Source: Mansonella perstans | Taxonomy: Eukaryota > Nematoda > Chromadorea > Rhabditida > Onchocercidae | DNA length: 64,000 nt | Assembly: GCA_037074765.1 (NCBI GenBank) | Contig: JBAMDO010000579.1 | Location: 1 to 64,000, forward strand | Direction of reading: 5' to 3' | Shown here: positions 42,355 through 51,619 of the stretch, in pieces | How the letters are laid out: every line of letters starts with the position of its first letter | How positions within the stretch are numbered: position 1 is the stretch's first letter | The notes under the pieces: generated by a model | Databases searched by the model: none | What the model was told of the DNA's origin: nothing | Seen by the model: the letters and a program-made list of their open reading frames with translations, nothing else | Program-made: the position numbers and the translations under genes

Positions 42355-43212
42355 ATGCTTAAGTTTGTTCCCGAATCAGCATTAGGTCAACAGTTGAGAA
42401 TATCAAAGGATTTATGGACAGTATTTTTTAAAACTATTAAACATTTGGTAGTAATAGCTGGTGCTCGAATTTCTACCGAATCCGGTGTTTTGGACTACTG
42501 CTTACTTAAAGTTGATCTACTGCTTACCCAAAGTTGATCTACTGCTTACCCAAAATTGATCAGTATGCACTTAACAATGTTGCATGGCGCATTCATGTAA
42601 TCATAAGCAATCCGAAAGCGTCATTGAATTCGGAATTACATAGTATGGCCGTGTTCTTCCCTTTTACAATCTAACCTGACACATTAAACTGAGAAAAGTG
42701 AGCGTTTTATGTGATTTATCAAGCAGAATATAGCCGGATCGGAAATATTAGACGGATTGCATGGCTCTAGTCGATTATTATTTGTATAATTGTTATCCGG
42801 CATATAGTTGGCTTAGTAGACGATACAGGAATGGATTCAGATGGGAAATCTGAATTGCTTTATATTGAATATTGAAGAATTAGCACCGAACGATAATCGG
42901 AGAATTCCGGATAAAACTCTGAACATTTCCAATCTTTCAAAATATCCAAAATATGATTCTAAATCAATTCTGAGAACGGATTGTTTTTTTCGATGGATTG
43001 ATTGATTTAGAAATTCACAGTGTTAACATGTGCAAAATTGTGATGTTTAGTTCTCTTACCTGTATGATCCAGCAAGCATACCAATATTCTGTGCCAGTTT
43101 TGATTGTCAATATTGTCCCAACTACTGATTATGACTTAGTGACCGTAAAAATATCTGTCGAATATTCCGATATTATAAAACGTAAATTTTTGACATATTT
43201 TCTAGCGTAAAA
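42355..43212 (+). pseudogene. Decayed, intronless SIRT4-type sirtuin copy
   Basis: Shifting between frames, the whole length follows a class II sirtuin. It opens FVPES, then KHLVVIAGARISTESGVLDY (cf. GAGIS of the NAD pocket, here GARIS). Next come a VWPCSSLLQSNLTH block and a KQNIAGSEILDGLHGSSR block (cf. TQNVDGLH..ELHG; the His motif is damaged). Then follow ELAPNDN-IPDKTL, SKYPKYDSKSILRTD (cf. CPKC, zinc cysteines now Tyr), and YSVPVLIVNIVPTTDYDLVT (cf. PVLIVNIGPTRADD). At least ten stops or frameshifts interrupt it. About 820 bp cover what takes about 275 residues in SIRT4, leaving no room for introns, unlike all neighbours. A 22-bp unit is tandemly repeated within it (about 42494-42563). 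Confidence 0.82.
42494..42563 (+). repeat. 22-bp tandem repeat, three copies, inside the sirtuin relic
   Basis: ACTGCTTACCCAAAGTTGATCT and near-identical copies stand in tandem just after the GARIS-equivalent segment. This is local expansion after the copy lost function. Confidence 0.9.
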
Positions 43213-44181
43213 ATGCTTGGTTTCAAAGAACTATCTTATAAAAAAATCGGTTAGTTTCTTTACTATTTTCCGCAAATACAATTGATTTCTAGATTGTTAT
43301 TTTAAAAATAATGTCAATTTCAGAGCTCATTTAGCAATTTATGAATGGTTCAGTGTTTGACATGTAGAAATCAGATGAATTTATTTGACCAGAAAAATTT
43401 TTCATCTTAATCAAATAACAAATTGACATCGTGTTTCTACCTTCACCTTAATCTATGCCGTACATGATGATATGTTTCAAAGAATTTTTTGCCGTATTTT
43501 CCGAAAAATTTATTAAATCGTACTTGTAATTTGAAAAAATTAACAATTTCTTATTAGTTCGAAGTGAATGTATAATTATTTATACGGAGCTTATTTTCAT
43601 TAGGAGTCTCATTTAATTAGTTTGCTTGATCGATTTATACATTATATGTGCAGTAATTACAACCACCTCTTATCAATTATCAATCATTTCCTGTCAATTA
43701 AATAACCTTTAATTTAATTAAGATAATTCAACTGTAGGGTATTTATTGTGTTCTTATTAAAGTAGTGCGATGTTAAGTTCCACATAAGTTAGCCGTTATG
43801 TTTGCGTAACAAAAACAAATGAACTATTTTATTTGTCCCAACAGAAAAATCTCTAACAGCAAAAAAAAGATTAAAATAATCATCATAGTGAACTGTATAA
43901 AATCTGTTGAGATGCACGTTCCTCTATTTATTTCTGGATTTATTTTTTCCCTGCAAAAACAAGAAATAAATGTGACAAAAATGGAAATAAGAAGAAAATA
44001 CGGGCAAAAATATAATAAAATTAATAACGACGCAGTAAACATAATATTGGAACTACAAGGGATTCTCCATACCAGTTTATAAATTTCGTGATAACTTTCA
44101 TTCTTAATAATGTTCGGAAGCTTATTTTTCCGAAAACTGAAATACCTTCTCTTTTTCAGAAGACACATACACTCTGAGCAA
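43213..44181. other. Spacer, no gene seen
   Basis: AT-rich sequence between the sirtuin relic and the neuroguidin stop. The overlapping opposite-strand frames at 43819-44168 look like chance. Confidence 0.5.
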
Positions 44182-46572
44182 TTAATTGCTTACCTTTTTA
44201 TTTTTTGCAACACCATGATAAGGTTTTTTGCTAAATTTTCTGTTCTTCCCTGTTTTCCTGCGTTTTTCACCAACAGTGCCACCTATTCCTCTATTAACAC
44301 TTTTTTCAGCATCTTTTACTGCCATATAACTACCAAAATGCAGTAGCTCATCCAAAATATTCTGTCGGTCCTGAATCTTTTTGTTGTGTTTCTCCTTCTT
44401 CGTCATTTGCAAACGGATAAGATAATCTTCTTCATATCTAAAATGAACACAAACTTTATAGAAATATAGATAAATATAATGCTGCAAAACAGATGAGGCT
44501 CAGCTTCCATTAGAATAATATTCTAATATCATACAGACAATTCGAGCATTTTCAAAATTTGATTGGTAAAAAATTTTGGTAAAAAAAATTTCGAAGATAA
44601 AAACAGGTGGGATTCTTAGTGCATAAACAAAAAGAAAGGAACAAAAAAATACTCACTTTTGCTTTTCAATATCTTTCTGTTTTCTCTTTTTTATTATACT
44701 GTCATCCTAAAAATATTAGAAGTTTACAGGTCTCTGAAATGATCTTGACTTGATATGTATTCGTTTTATTTCCTGATATCGTCTTCTCTGATTTACTGAA
44801 CATTCTTCTAACGTTTTAGGCATAAACTGAGAAAATTACCTAAGCTTTCGTACACTATTAAGTATTAAAGTGACTAGAAACGGCCAGCATCTCAAACTAT
44901 TTCATTCTTCATTAAGCGATGGTCTTTCCATGTCGCATGGGACTAGCAAAAGGTTAAATCCATTAAGCCAAATCCAAATTTAGTACGACTGTGCATACAG
45001 TATGAGTTTAATAGTGTACTATTCAATCTTGGAAACTTTAGATTAAAAACTAAACATTATTACTTGGAATTCTTCTGGAGCTTCACTGTACTGTGCTCGC
45101 AAATCTTGTATCAAACTACTCTGCAGTGCTCGTCGTCTTGCTCGCTGAATTTTCCGTTCTTCCATTTCCTCTTCATCTTCTGCAAATAGCATTTTTTTTC
45201 TTCAAATGATGATGAGTTTAATTATTCATATGAAATAAAAGTAGATCGAAGTAGCAATCAAAATTCTTTTTTACAACTTTTAAATTCGTGAAAAAGTGTT
45301 AAGAATAAAACTTAATAAACAATTCTTTGAAGGAAAATGGCAAATATCATTACCATTGTAATGTACAGCCATTAGTTTCGGTAGAATAACTTAATAAACA
45401 ATTCTTTGAAGGAAAATGGCAAATATCATTACCATTGTAATGTACAGCCATTAGTTTCGGTAGAATAACTTAATAAACAATTCTTTGAAGGAAAATGGCA
45501 AATATTATTACCATTGTAATGTACAGCCATTAGTTTTGGTGGAACGTATTTTTTGGATTTCGTTTCCTTGGAATTATCTTTATCGCTGTCTTCTTCCTCT
45601 GATTCCAACTCTTCATTGTCATCGTCCATTTTCAGTCGCTCTGGATGTGGCCGCAGTCTCTGCAGAAAAATATTTCGTTATGCCATAGAAATATATGAAA
45701 TTCTCGTCAAATTATTTAATCACTCTAGTGATATACAGAAATGACAAATTCTGCTGAATTTGATATTCAGGAAAAATACAGTTCACTTCAAGAATACATC
45801 CGAGTTCCAGTTGAGAGAAAAAAATGGACATACTTTTGCACTACTGCTTATCGTGCTAGATGCAAGTGAAACTAGTTTTTCAACGTGAATTTTCATTCTA
45901 TGTTCAATGGGACGCATTCGTTCCAAAACCTGCAACTGTGTTTTAAAGCCTTCGCAATTCACGCTAAGATTTTCAAGATTTCTAATAATTTCAGGATAAT
46001 TTCCATCTTAAAATTGCAACAAATTCGATTATGAAAAATACCGAGTACTTACCGTTCTCAAGTAAACCAAACGGTCAATAGCCGAATCACCTTGTATACT
46101 ATTTCCAATACTCATTTGATACATCAAATACACCAAATCACGTGTATATGCAAGTATATCACGATTTTTCACTTCATAAAACGATATTCCCTGTAGGAAA
46201 ATCAACATATTAATAAAATAAAAGAATATACAAAGAAATCATTAGGAATATAATTTAAAAAATGTGAAAAAAATGAACTGATTTAAAGTAAATATGAAAC
46301 ATTTTTCTTCTTTAAAATCTTTTGATTGATACGATTGACTGGGAAATTTTTTCTAGCTAGAAATAAGTGATAAATTAATGATAAGAATGAAATCTGATTG
46401 GGTTAATGTAACAAAAATGCTTAAAATAACGAATAAACGTTTTAAAAATAACGCCTACATCTCGTTCTTCTTCGTTTTGCAGTTGAACAGAGAATTCCTT
46501 GGCCACTTTTAGCAATTCAGCTGATGTTTTTACGCAATCCGCAATAATACTGACGTAACGTTCTTCCGACAT
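44182..46572 (-). CDS. NGDN: Neuroguidin (NGDN; Sas10/Utp3/C1D family)
   Basis: Seven phase-consistent exons: 46572-46459, 46190-46053, 45929-45834, 45659-45512, 45179-45064, 44706-44657, 44437-44182; 305 aa (human 315). Residues 1-90 form the helical Sas10/C1D domain (start MSEERYVSIIADCVKTSAE, then GISFYEVKNRDILAYTRDLV). Then follow RLRPHPERLKMDDDNEEL with an acidic stretch, the family signature KYVPPKLMAVHYN, the basic helix KIQRARRRALQSSLIQDLRA, QYSEAPEEF, YEEDYLIRLQMTKKEK, and a Lys/Arg/Gly-rich nucleolar-type tail. In yeast the homologue Lcp5 works in the small-subunit processome (18S rRNA maturation); the metazoan protein also binds eIF4E. The 3' end of exon 4 with its donor is triplicated in the genome (see repeat at 45311). 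An acceptor-like TTCTTCAG lies 13 nt before the ATG. Confidence 0.95.
45311..45545. repeat. 79-bp tandem triplication spanning the exon 4 splice donor of neuroguidin
   Basis: Copies begin at 45311, 45390 and 45469 (period 79). Each holds, in gene sense, the last ~30 nt of exon 4 (PKLMAVHYN codons), the donor ATG|GTAATRATATT and ~45 nt of intron. The rightmost copy is the real exon end; the two intronic copies carry single-base differences. The two extra donors are intact. Confidence 0.95.
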
Positions 46573-47546
46573 CGAGAAAAACTAACTGAAGAAATGTTTG
46601 CAATATCGAATCTCTTCCAGCATTCACGAGAAACGCAAGAAACGCTTGGCTAATCGATCATACTCGTTATTTTTAACGAAAAATAAAAACTACTACGAGT
46701 CAAAAATATTAACAGCAACCCTAATGAAATCGGATGTTATAGTCTCAACGCCATTCGTTAAGCATAAATGCTATACAAACCCTATAACGTGTTCAAGAGT
46801 TGTCATATTGAATTTGTTATTGCAACATATTAAAATTTTAAAAAGACCAGAAAAAAACAAGAGATTTGGAAAAGCTGTTTTGATTTCAAAAATTAAAAAA
46901 TTTAAGCCACAAAAATCACTTCTTATAATTCATAAAATCACAGTTCGTATGAAAATGTCGGTGTTTAGAACAAATTACCGAGTTTCTTATTTTCTGAATA
47001 GTGCAAATGATTGCATGAATGATTTTTAAAGAATCATGAACACCTTTCAAATAACAGACCGAAGTAAGAAAATAACTTTCACAATATTCTGAATACAAAT
47101 AGTGCTTCGCCTACAATGCATGGAATAAAACAGCGTTGAGCGCAAATGAGACTGTTATAAAACAAAAAAAAAATACTTTGACTATGAATCCCATTGAATT
47201 TCAAAGACACATGAAAGAAATAGTATTTGTAGCAAAAGAATTACAATAGTTTAAAATCAAAATATCATTAGCCAAACAAAAGCAACAAACTATTATGGCT
47301 TCGTTCCTCAGATTTACAAAATTAGAAACACAAGAAAATAAATCGAAATCGAAATTGATCGACTTCATCCTCCGAAGTATCGCGCAGTTGCAAGTTTCAA
47401 ACGGGGTTTACGGATTCTGCAATCCCACTTTCTTGAAATGAGAATTTTTAAATTGGTGCCGTATTTTATTAAGTGGGTACTGCAAACAATTTTGTCCGGC
47501 AAGCAACTGCATCAATCAGTGATTAATTAAACACATCCAGTATGCA
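46573..47546. other. Spacer between neuroguidin and the C/EBP-like gene
   Basis: About 970 bp between two genes read in the same (leftward) direction. A 143-codon plus-strand frame (46598-47029) starts only at TTG and lacks any recognisable feature; I treat it as chance. The spacing is compatible with, but does not prove, co-transcription. Confidence 0.5.
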
Positions 47547-48440
47547 TCAGATATTTTCGCTGTGACTGCACCCTGGTTCCTCGTTACTCATGCTTGCTTC
47601 ATTTTTTCTCTCATTCGCGCTCGATTTTGTCCTGCTACCGCTTGCAAAAGCAACAAACATTTCCTTCAGAAATGACAATTCTTTCTGAAGCCCTTCAACC
47701 TACAATGAAACAGTAACATTGCAACGACAGCAAAGTAAGTGGCAGTAGAAAATAAATGGTAAAAAAGAGACAAACCATAATATCTAATAAAATGTTAATT
47801 TTGAAAAATTGTATAAAAATAAGCAAAACATATGTTAGACAACACAAAATTATCCAATGTTAAAATTTCAAAAATGCTTTTCTTATATGTAAGATTTTTT
47901 CCCGTAAGTTATGCTATTTGAAATGCTAAATAAATATGTTCTAAATTTGGAAACAAACAGCTACCTTTTTTTCCAGTTCAACATTCTCCTTCCTTAAATG
48001 TTCCACACGCAACATAGTGTCTGTTTCTTCTCGCCGTTTCTTTTGACGGGTTCTACAAAACTAAGCAGAACTAACTGCACCACAAAACAGAGTTGTAAGC
48101 TATTAGTTTTGGCAGTACTGAATTTTAGAAAATAAATTTATAATATAAATAAGAATTTATAATGCAAACAAGAGAATATAATGAATATTATAATTCCGAA
48201 ATAATCATACTGAAAATCTAATTTCGGACGGCATTTCTTAACTTTTTAAGTTGAAAATCAGCAGTGTAAAAATAATTTCAAAATTTCAGTTAAATAAACA
48301 GAGAAAAAGAAAAACCTGTTTACAGCATCGTTATTTCGTTTCCTCTTCAAAATATAATCTTCATCATTCAATTTGTCACTATCACATGCAACGACACGTT
48401 TCTGCCCAGCACTACACTGAGATGGAACAGCTGGTACCAT
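47547..48440 (-). CDS. cebp-2: C/EBP-gamma-like bZIP transcription factor
   Basis: Three phase-consistent exons: 48440-48316, 48052-47965, 47699-47547; 121 aa. Start MVPAVPSQCSAGQKRVV. The basic region runs YILKRKRNNDAVNRTRQKKR (about residues 32-51); the RNNxAV core matches C/EBP (human CEBPG RRERNNMAVKKSR), with Asn-Arg-Thr-Arg where most have Lys/Arg-Lys-Ser-Arg. The leucine zipper follows: LRVEHLRKENVELEKKVEGL and LQKELSFLKEMF; the last block matches CEBPG LTKELSVLKDLF. A Ser/Glu-rich tail ends CSHSENI. No transactivation domain is evident, so like CEBPG it may act as a heterodimer partner. The ATG follows an acceptor-like CAACAG by 2 nt. I give the symbol from recall of the C. elegans CEBPG homologue. 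Confidence 0.9.
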
Positions 48441-48553
48441 TTCTGTTGAACAAAAACACACGGTAATCTAATTACCAATCACGTTGCCTATCGTTAATAT
48501 TCCAGTAAAAAAGTACGATCAAAATGAAATGATCGTTTACTATACACTATTAT

Positions 48554-48743
48554 ACGTGTCTTACTAATGCACTACACGTGATTCACACGTGGATGCCATC
48601 AATACATGAATAACAGCGACCAATGAAGGATTGGAATTCAGAAACAACCAGATGAACGTATTGTATGGGTAATCACAATCAAAATGATGTGAATATGACG
48701 TACGTGCAAGAATGACCGTAATTACGTGAATACATCGTACGTG
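48554..48743. promoter_or_regulatory. Cluster of six ACGTG motifs upstream of the C/EBP-like gene
   Basis: ACGTG starts at 48554, 48576, 48587, 48702, 48724 and 48739. Four are TACGTG, the core of hypoxia (HIF-1) response elements; two are CACGTG palindromes (E-box). A further ACGT abuts one at 48698. They sit 114-303 bp upstream of the bZIP start codon. ACGT-core sites are also bound by bZIP factors. Confidence 0.55.
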
Positions 48744-48779
48744 TAAGCGTGACCAAAACAAGTGTATGTCAGAGCATTG

Positions 48780-49912
48780 TCATAAACTGATGAAATTAAA
48801 ATAAAAGTTAGCAAAGTAATCCTTGACCTATTTGATTTGTCACGTTTGGCATAAATTGCGATTGATGTGATTTTTTATGAGTCATTCTTATGATATATGA
48901 TCTTAGCAGAGATTGAGAGTAAATGAAGAAATTATGGTTTGCTCATACTGCAGAGAATGAAAGCAAAGTTTAGAAGTGTAATGAAGACACTTGCAGAGAA
49001 CAAGAGATTGGCGAATGGAAAGATTTGAGTCAGTTAGACAGGAATTGTTGCTTGGACAATCAGTGAGTGTGACCAATGGCTACTTCTATAAGCTTTATGT
49101 AAAGTATGAAAGTTATAAAGTAAATGGGAAAGTTATTCTTCATTCCTCATATATATATATATATATAGAATTGTTTATTTTCGAAAATTTATTTTTTCAA
49201 AAATTATGAAAAATTATATTTATTTTTGGAAATTAAAATTAATTATATTTATTTTGGAAATTAAAAAAAAAATTAACGCTAACATCATTGGATTTGTTAT
49301 AACACATAGCGGTTCGTATTTGTGTGGAACTCTAAATCATGTTTTTGAGTAATTTCACATGTATATTAAAATTCAGCAAATATAATGAAGAGGAGGAGAA
49401 AGATGACATGTCGTATTTAGTTGAAATTTGGCGATGATGAATTCAAAATAAGCCATAAATGCAACTGGACAGATTCGTTGCGTCGTTTGGGTTAGTGTCA
49501 TGTCATTTCCTATTCGATATCAGTCATTTTGGAGTAAAAAAAAAAAAAAAAAAAAAAAGAATTTTAACTTTATTGATTTATTATTGATAAAAAAGTTTAG
49601 ATTGTTGAATGAAAGAAAAGATGAAAAGATTCAATTAAAAAATGTGACTGGAATTTTGACGAAAGCTTTTGAGAAAGCTTTGAATGTCACTGAAGAGATG
49701 AGCTGGCACGTTGTTAGAAACAAAAAGATCCAGAAATCTTTTAGTTCCTAAAATCATAGCTGTTTTGTTCTGACAACAATTATTTAAATAATCATTTGCA
49801 TTTACATTTTCTGTGATATGATTTCATTTTCCTAAATTCTATCAATTTAGGAATAATTAGTGTGATTGTAATTAAGAATTTCTGAATTTGCCTTAATATA
49901 TTTTATTATCAG
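48780..49912. other. Stretch without a supportable gene
   Basis: Contains a (TA)n run at about 49149-49167 and a 20-base poly-A at 49537-49558. The frame at 49560-49748 (NVTGILTKAFEKAL, EEMSWHVVRNKKIQ) has coding-like words and may be an upstream exon of the adjacent methyltransferase relic, but I cannot place it in that family. Confidence 0.4.
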
Positions 49913-50669
49913 GTTCTAGAATTTAATGCTGGAACAGGATTGCGCAGTACTCTTCTAACAGTATTAGATGAAAAATGTTATGGCAAGTGATTTATTAGAA
50001 GGATGAAATTATTAGAAAGAAATATCCCGGAAAATTGGCAAGTGTTACAAGAAATGAAGATTCTGTTAAAGCTAAAATTTTGGATTGGTATGATCCTAGC
50101 GATAAATCTCTTTCATCTGACGTTATTGGAATGATCGGTGTAATTTATTACCTAAGGGTAAAGTTTTTGCACTATGTAGCTGTTTTTGTCATTTCTGATT
50201 TAATTTTAATGATTGGTTTTCCTGTTATGGCAAGAACTTCTTTTTTGCTTCTATTTGGATTTTTTTGCTGTTACACTTATTGAAAAGATTTCGTGCGAAA
50301 ATTGTAAACCTCAATTTATCGATCTTTCACAATACGCAAAAACTCTTATAATTGATGCTGAAAATTTATCTGAGTAAACTTAGTAATTGTTGAATTCGTA
50401 TATGTGGTATAGTTTGCTTTTTTTATATCCTATATTTCTTATGTGATAGGACATTATAATAAAGGCTTTATTTTCGAATTCAGACATTAGAGGGACTTGC
50501 TAGATCAGTATTACGATCAGGTGCAGCAACGATTATTTGCTGTTGCGAAGTAGGTGATATTGGAGAACTAAAGATTGCTCAAGAATAATTTTTTGAAATA
50601 ATATTTCCTTTTTCAAATATTTTTTCAATAGCAGAGAAAGATTTAGTTGGTGTGTATAAATTGCCATAA
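49913..50669 (+). pseudogene. Decayed METTL21-type class I methyltransferase, introns retained
   Basis: After an acceptor TTATCAG at 49906-49912 the sequence encodes VLEFNAGTGLRSTLL, the SAM-binding motif I (normally ELGAGTGL). One inserted base then shifts the frame before a YxSDLLE..KLLERNI-like segment, and another shift leads into SVKAKILDWYDPSDKSLSSD and VIGMIGVIYYLR (cf. VELDWG..., DxILGADVIYY). After an intron (donor about 50156, acceptor AATTCAG ending 50483) it continues TLEGLARSVLRSGAATIICC, an in-frame stop at 50586, then FFEIIFPF and a terminal LVGVYKLP. Family position and intron layout are clear; the gene is dead as read here. The family methylates lysines of chaperones and translation factors. 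Confidence 0.65.
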
Positions 50670-51619
50670 ATCAAAATAATATGTTCATTGCGAAAATAAC
50701 TGAATATCTTCATTTAATCATGTTTTAAAACAAAAAAAAAGTTATTTTCGATAGACAGTTTTTCTTATTTAATGAAGTTTCATTTAAATCCTTTCTCTGG
50801 CACATTAGTCGACTAATTAAATTAGTTCGCTTTGATTGATTTTGATTATTTTACAGTTTCTTTGACTATTAACTTTTACCACTTACTACTATTGGTTAGT
50901 GCAACATCTGTACTATTGTTTATGAATAAAAAAAGCAGTGATAAAAAAAAAGTATATAAAAAAGTACCGATTGTATGTTAATTTGGACTATCCTTATTTG
51001 CAGTCGAATTTGTCGGTTCTTCATTTTATTACGGTAGCGTATTTATTCAGCTGTTTGTATGTTAATAATATATATTGCAAAGGCGAAGAACTATGCCATT
51101 ACAAAGGAATATGTTGGATTCATTTTTCATATATTTTTCCTTTTTCATTACGCGGTATTTGTAAATTTTCGAAATTTAAATTAATATTTGTGGTTATTAA
51201 ATGCCAGTGATGAAGTTATATTTAAAAAAAACAAATTATTAGTGTGGTTGGTCATGGATATTGGAGTGAATTCAACCAGTTACTAATCAGGAATGGCCAA
51301 CCAAACTAATAACTGTTTTGGAAAGTGTAATAAAGTTGAGACTTATATGTTCTTCATGAGACTTTGTCAAAACTGATGCAATGTAATTCTAGCCAACTTT
51401 CTGCTACATACTCCCTGAATTAAGATTGTTGATTGTACTAAGTTGGCAGTGTTAAATTTATAGTGACTGATTTTCTTCTTTTCTGGGTTATCAATAAAAA
51501 TTTTTCCAATTCAAGTAATTCTTTTAAGCGAATTTTGCAAAAATACACTCCGTAATTTTAAAAAAGTAAACTATGATCAAAGAATTTTTGATGCTGTACA
51601 CCTGTTTATTTTAGGAATC
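50670..51619. other. Upstream region of the LTA4H gene
   Basis: AT-rich, no coding region supported. Just before the start codon there is TTTATTTTAG|GAATC then ATG (51605-51622), an acceptor 5 nt upstream as in trans-spliced genes. Confidence 0.5.

Noticed and set aside
43819..44168. Opposing frames of 87 and 114 codons
   Set aside because: Overlap each other, AT-rich composition, no motif; sit in a spacer.
46598..47029. 143-codon plus-strand open frame between neuroguidin and the C/EBP gene
   Set aside because: Starts at TTG, Lys/Ile-rich, no recognisable motif, no splice or trans-splice context. Such frames arise in AT-rich DNA.
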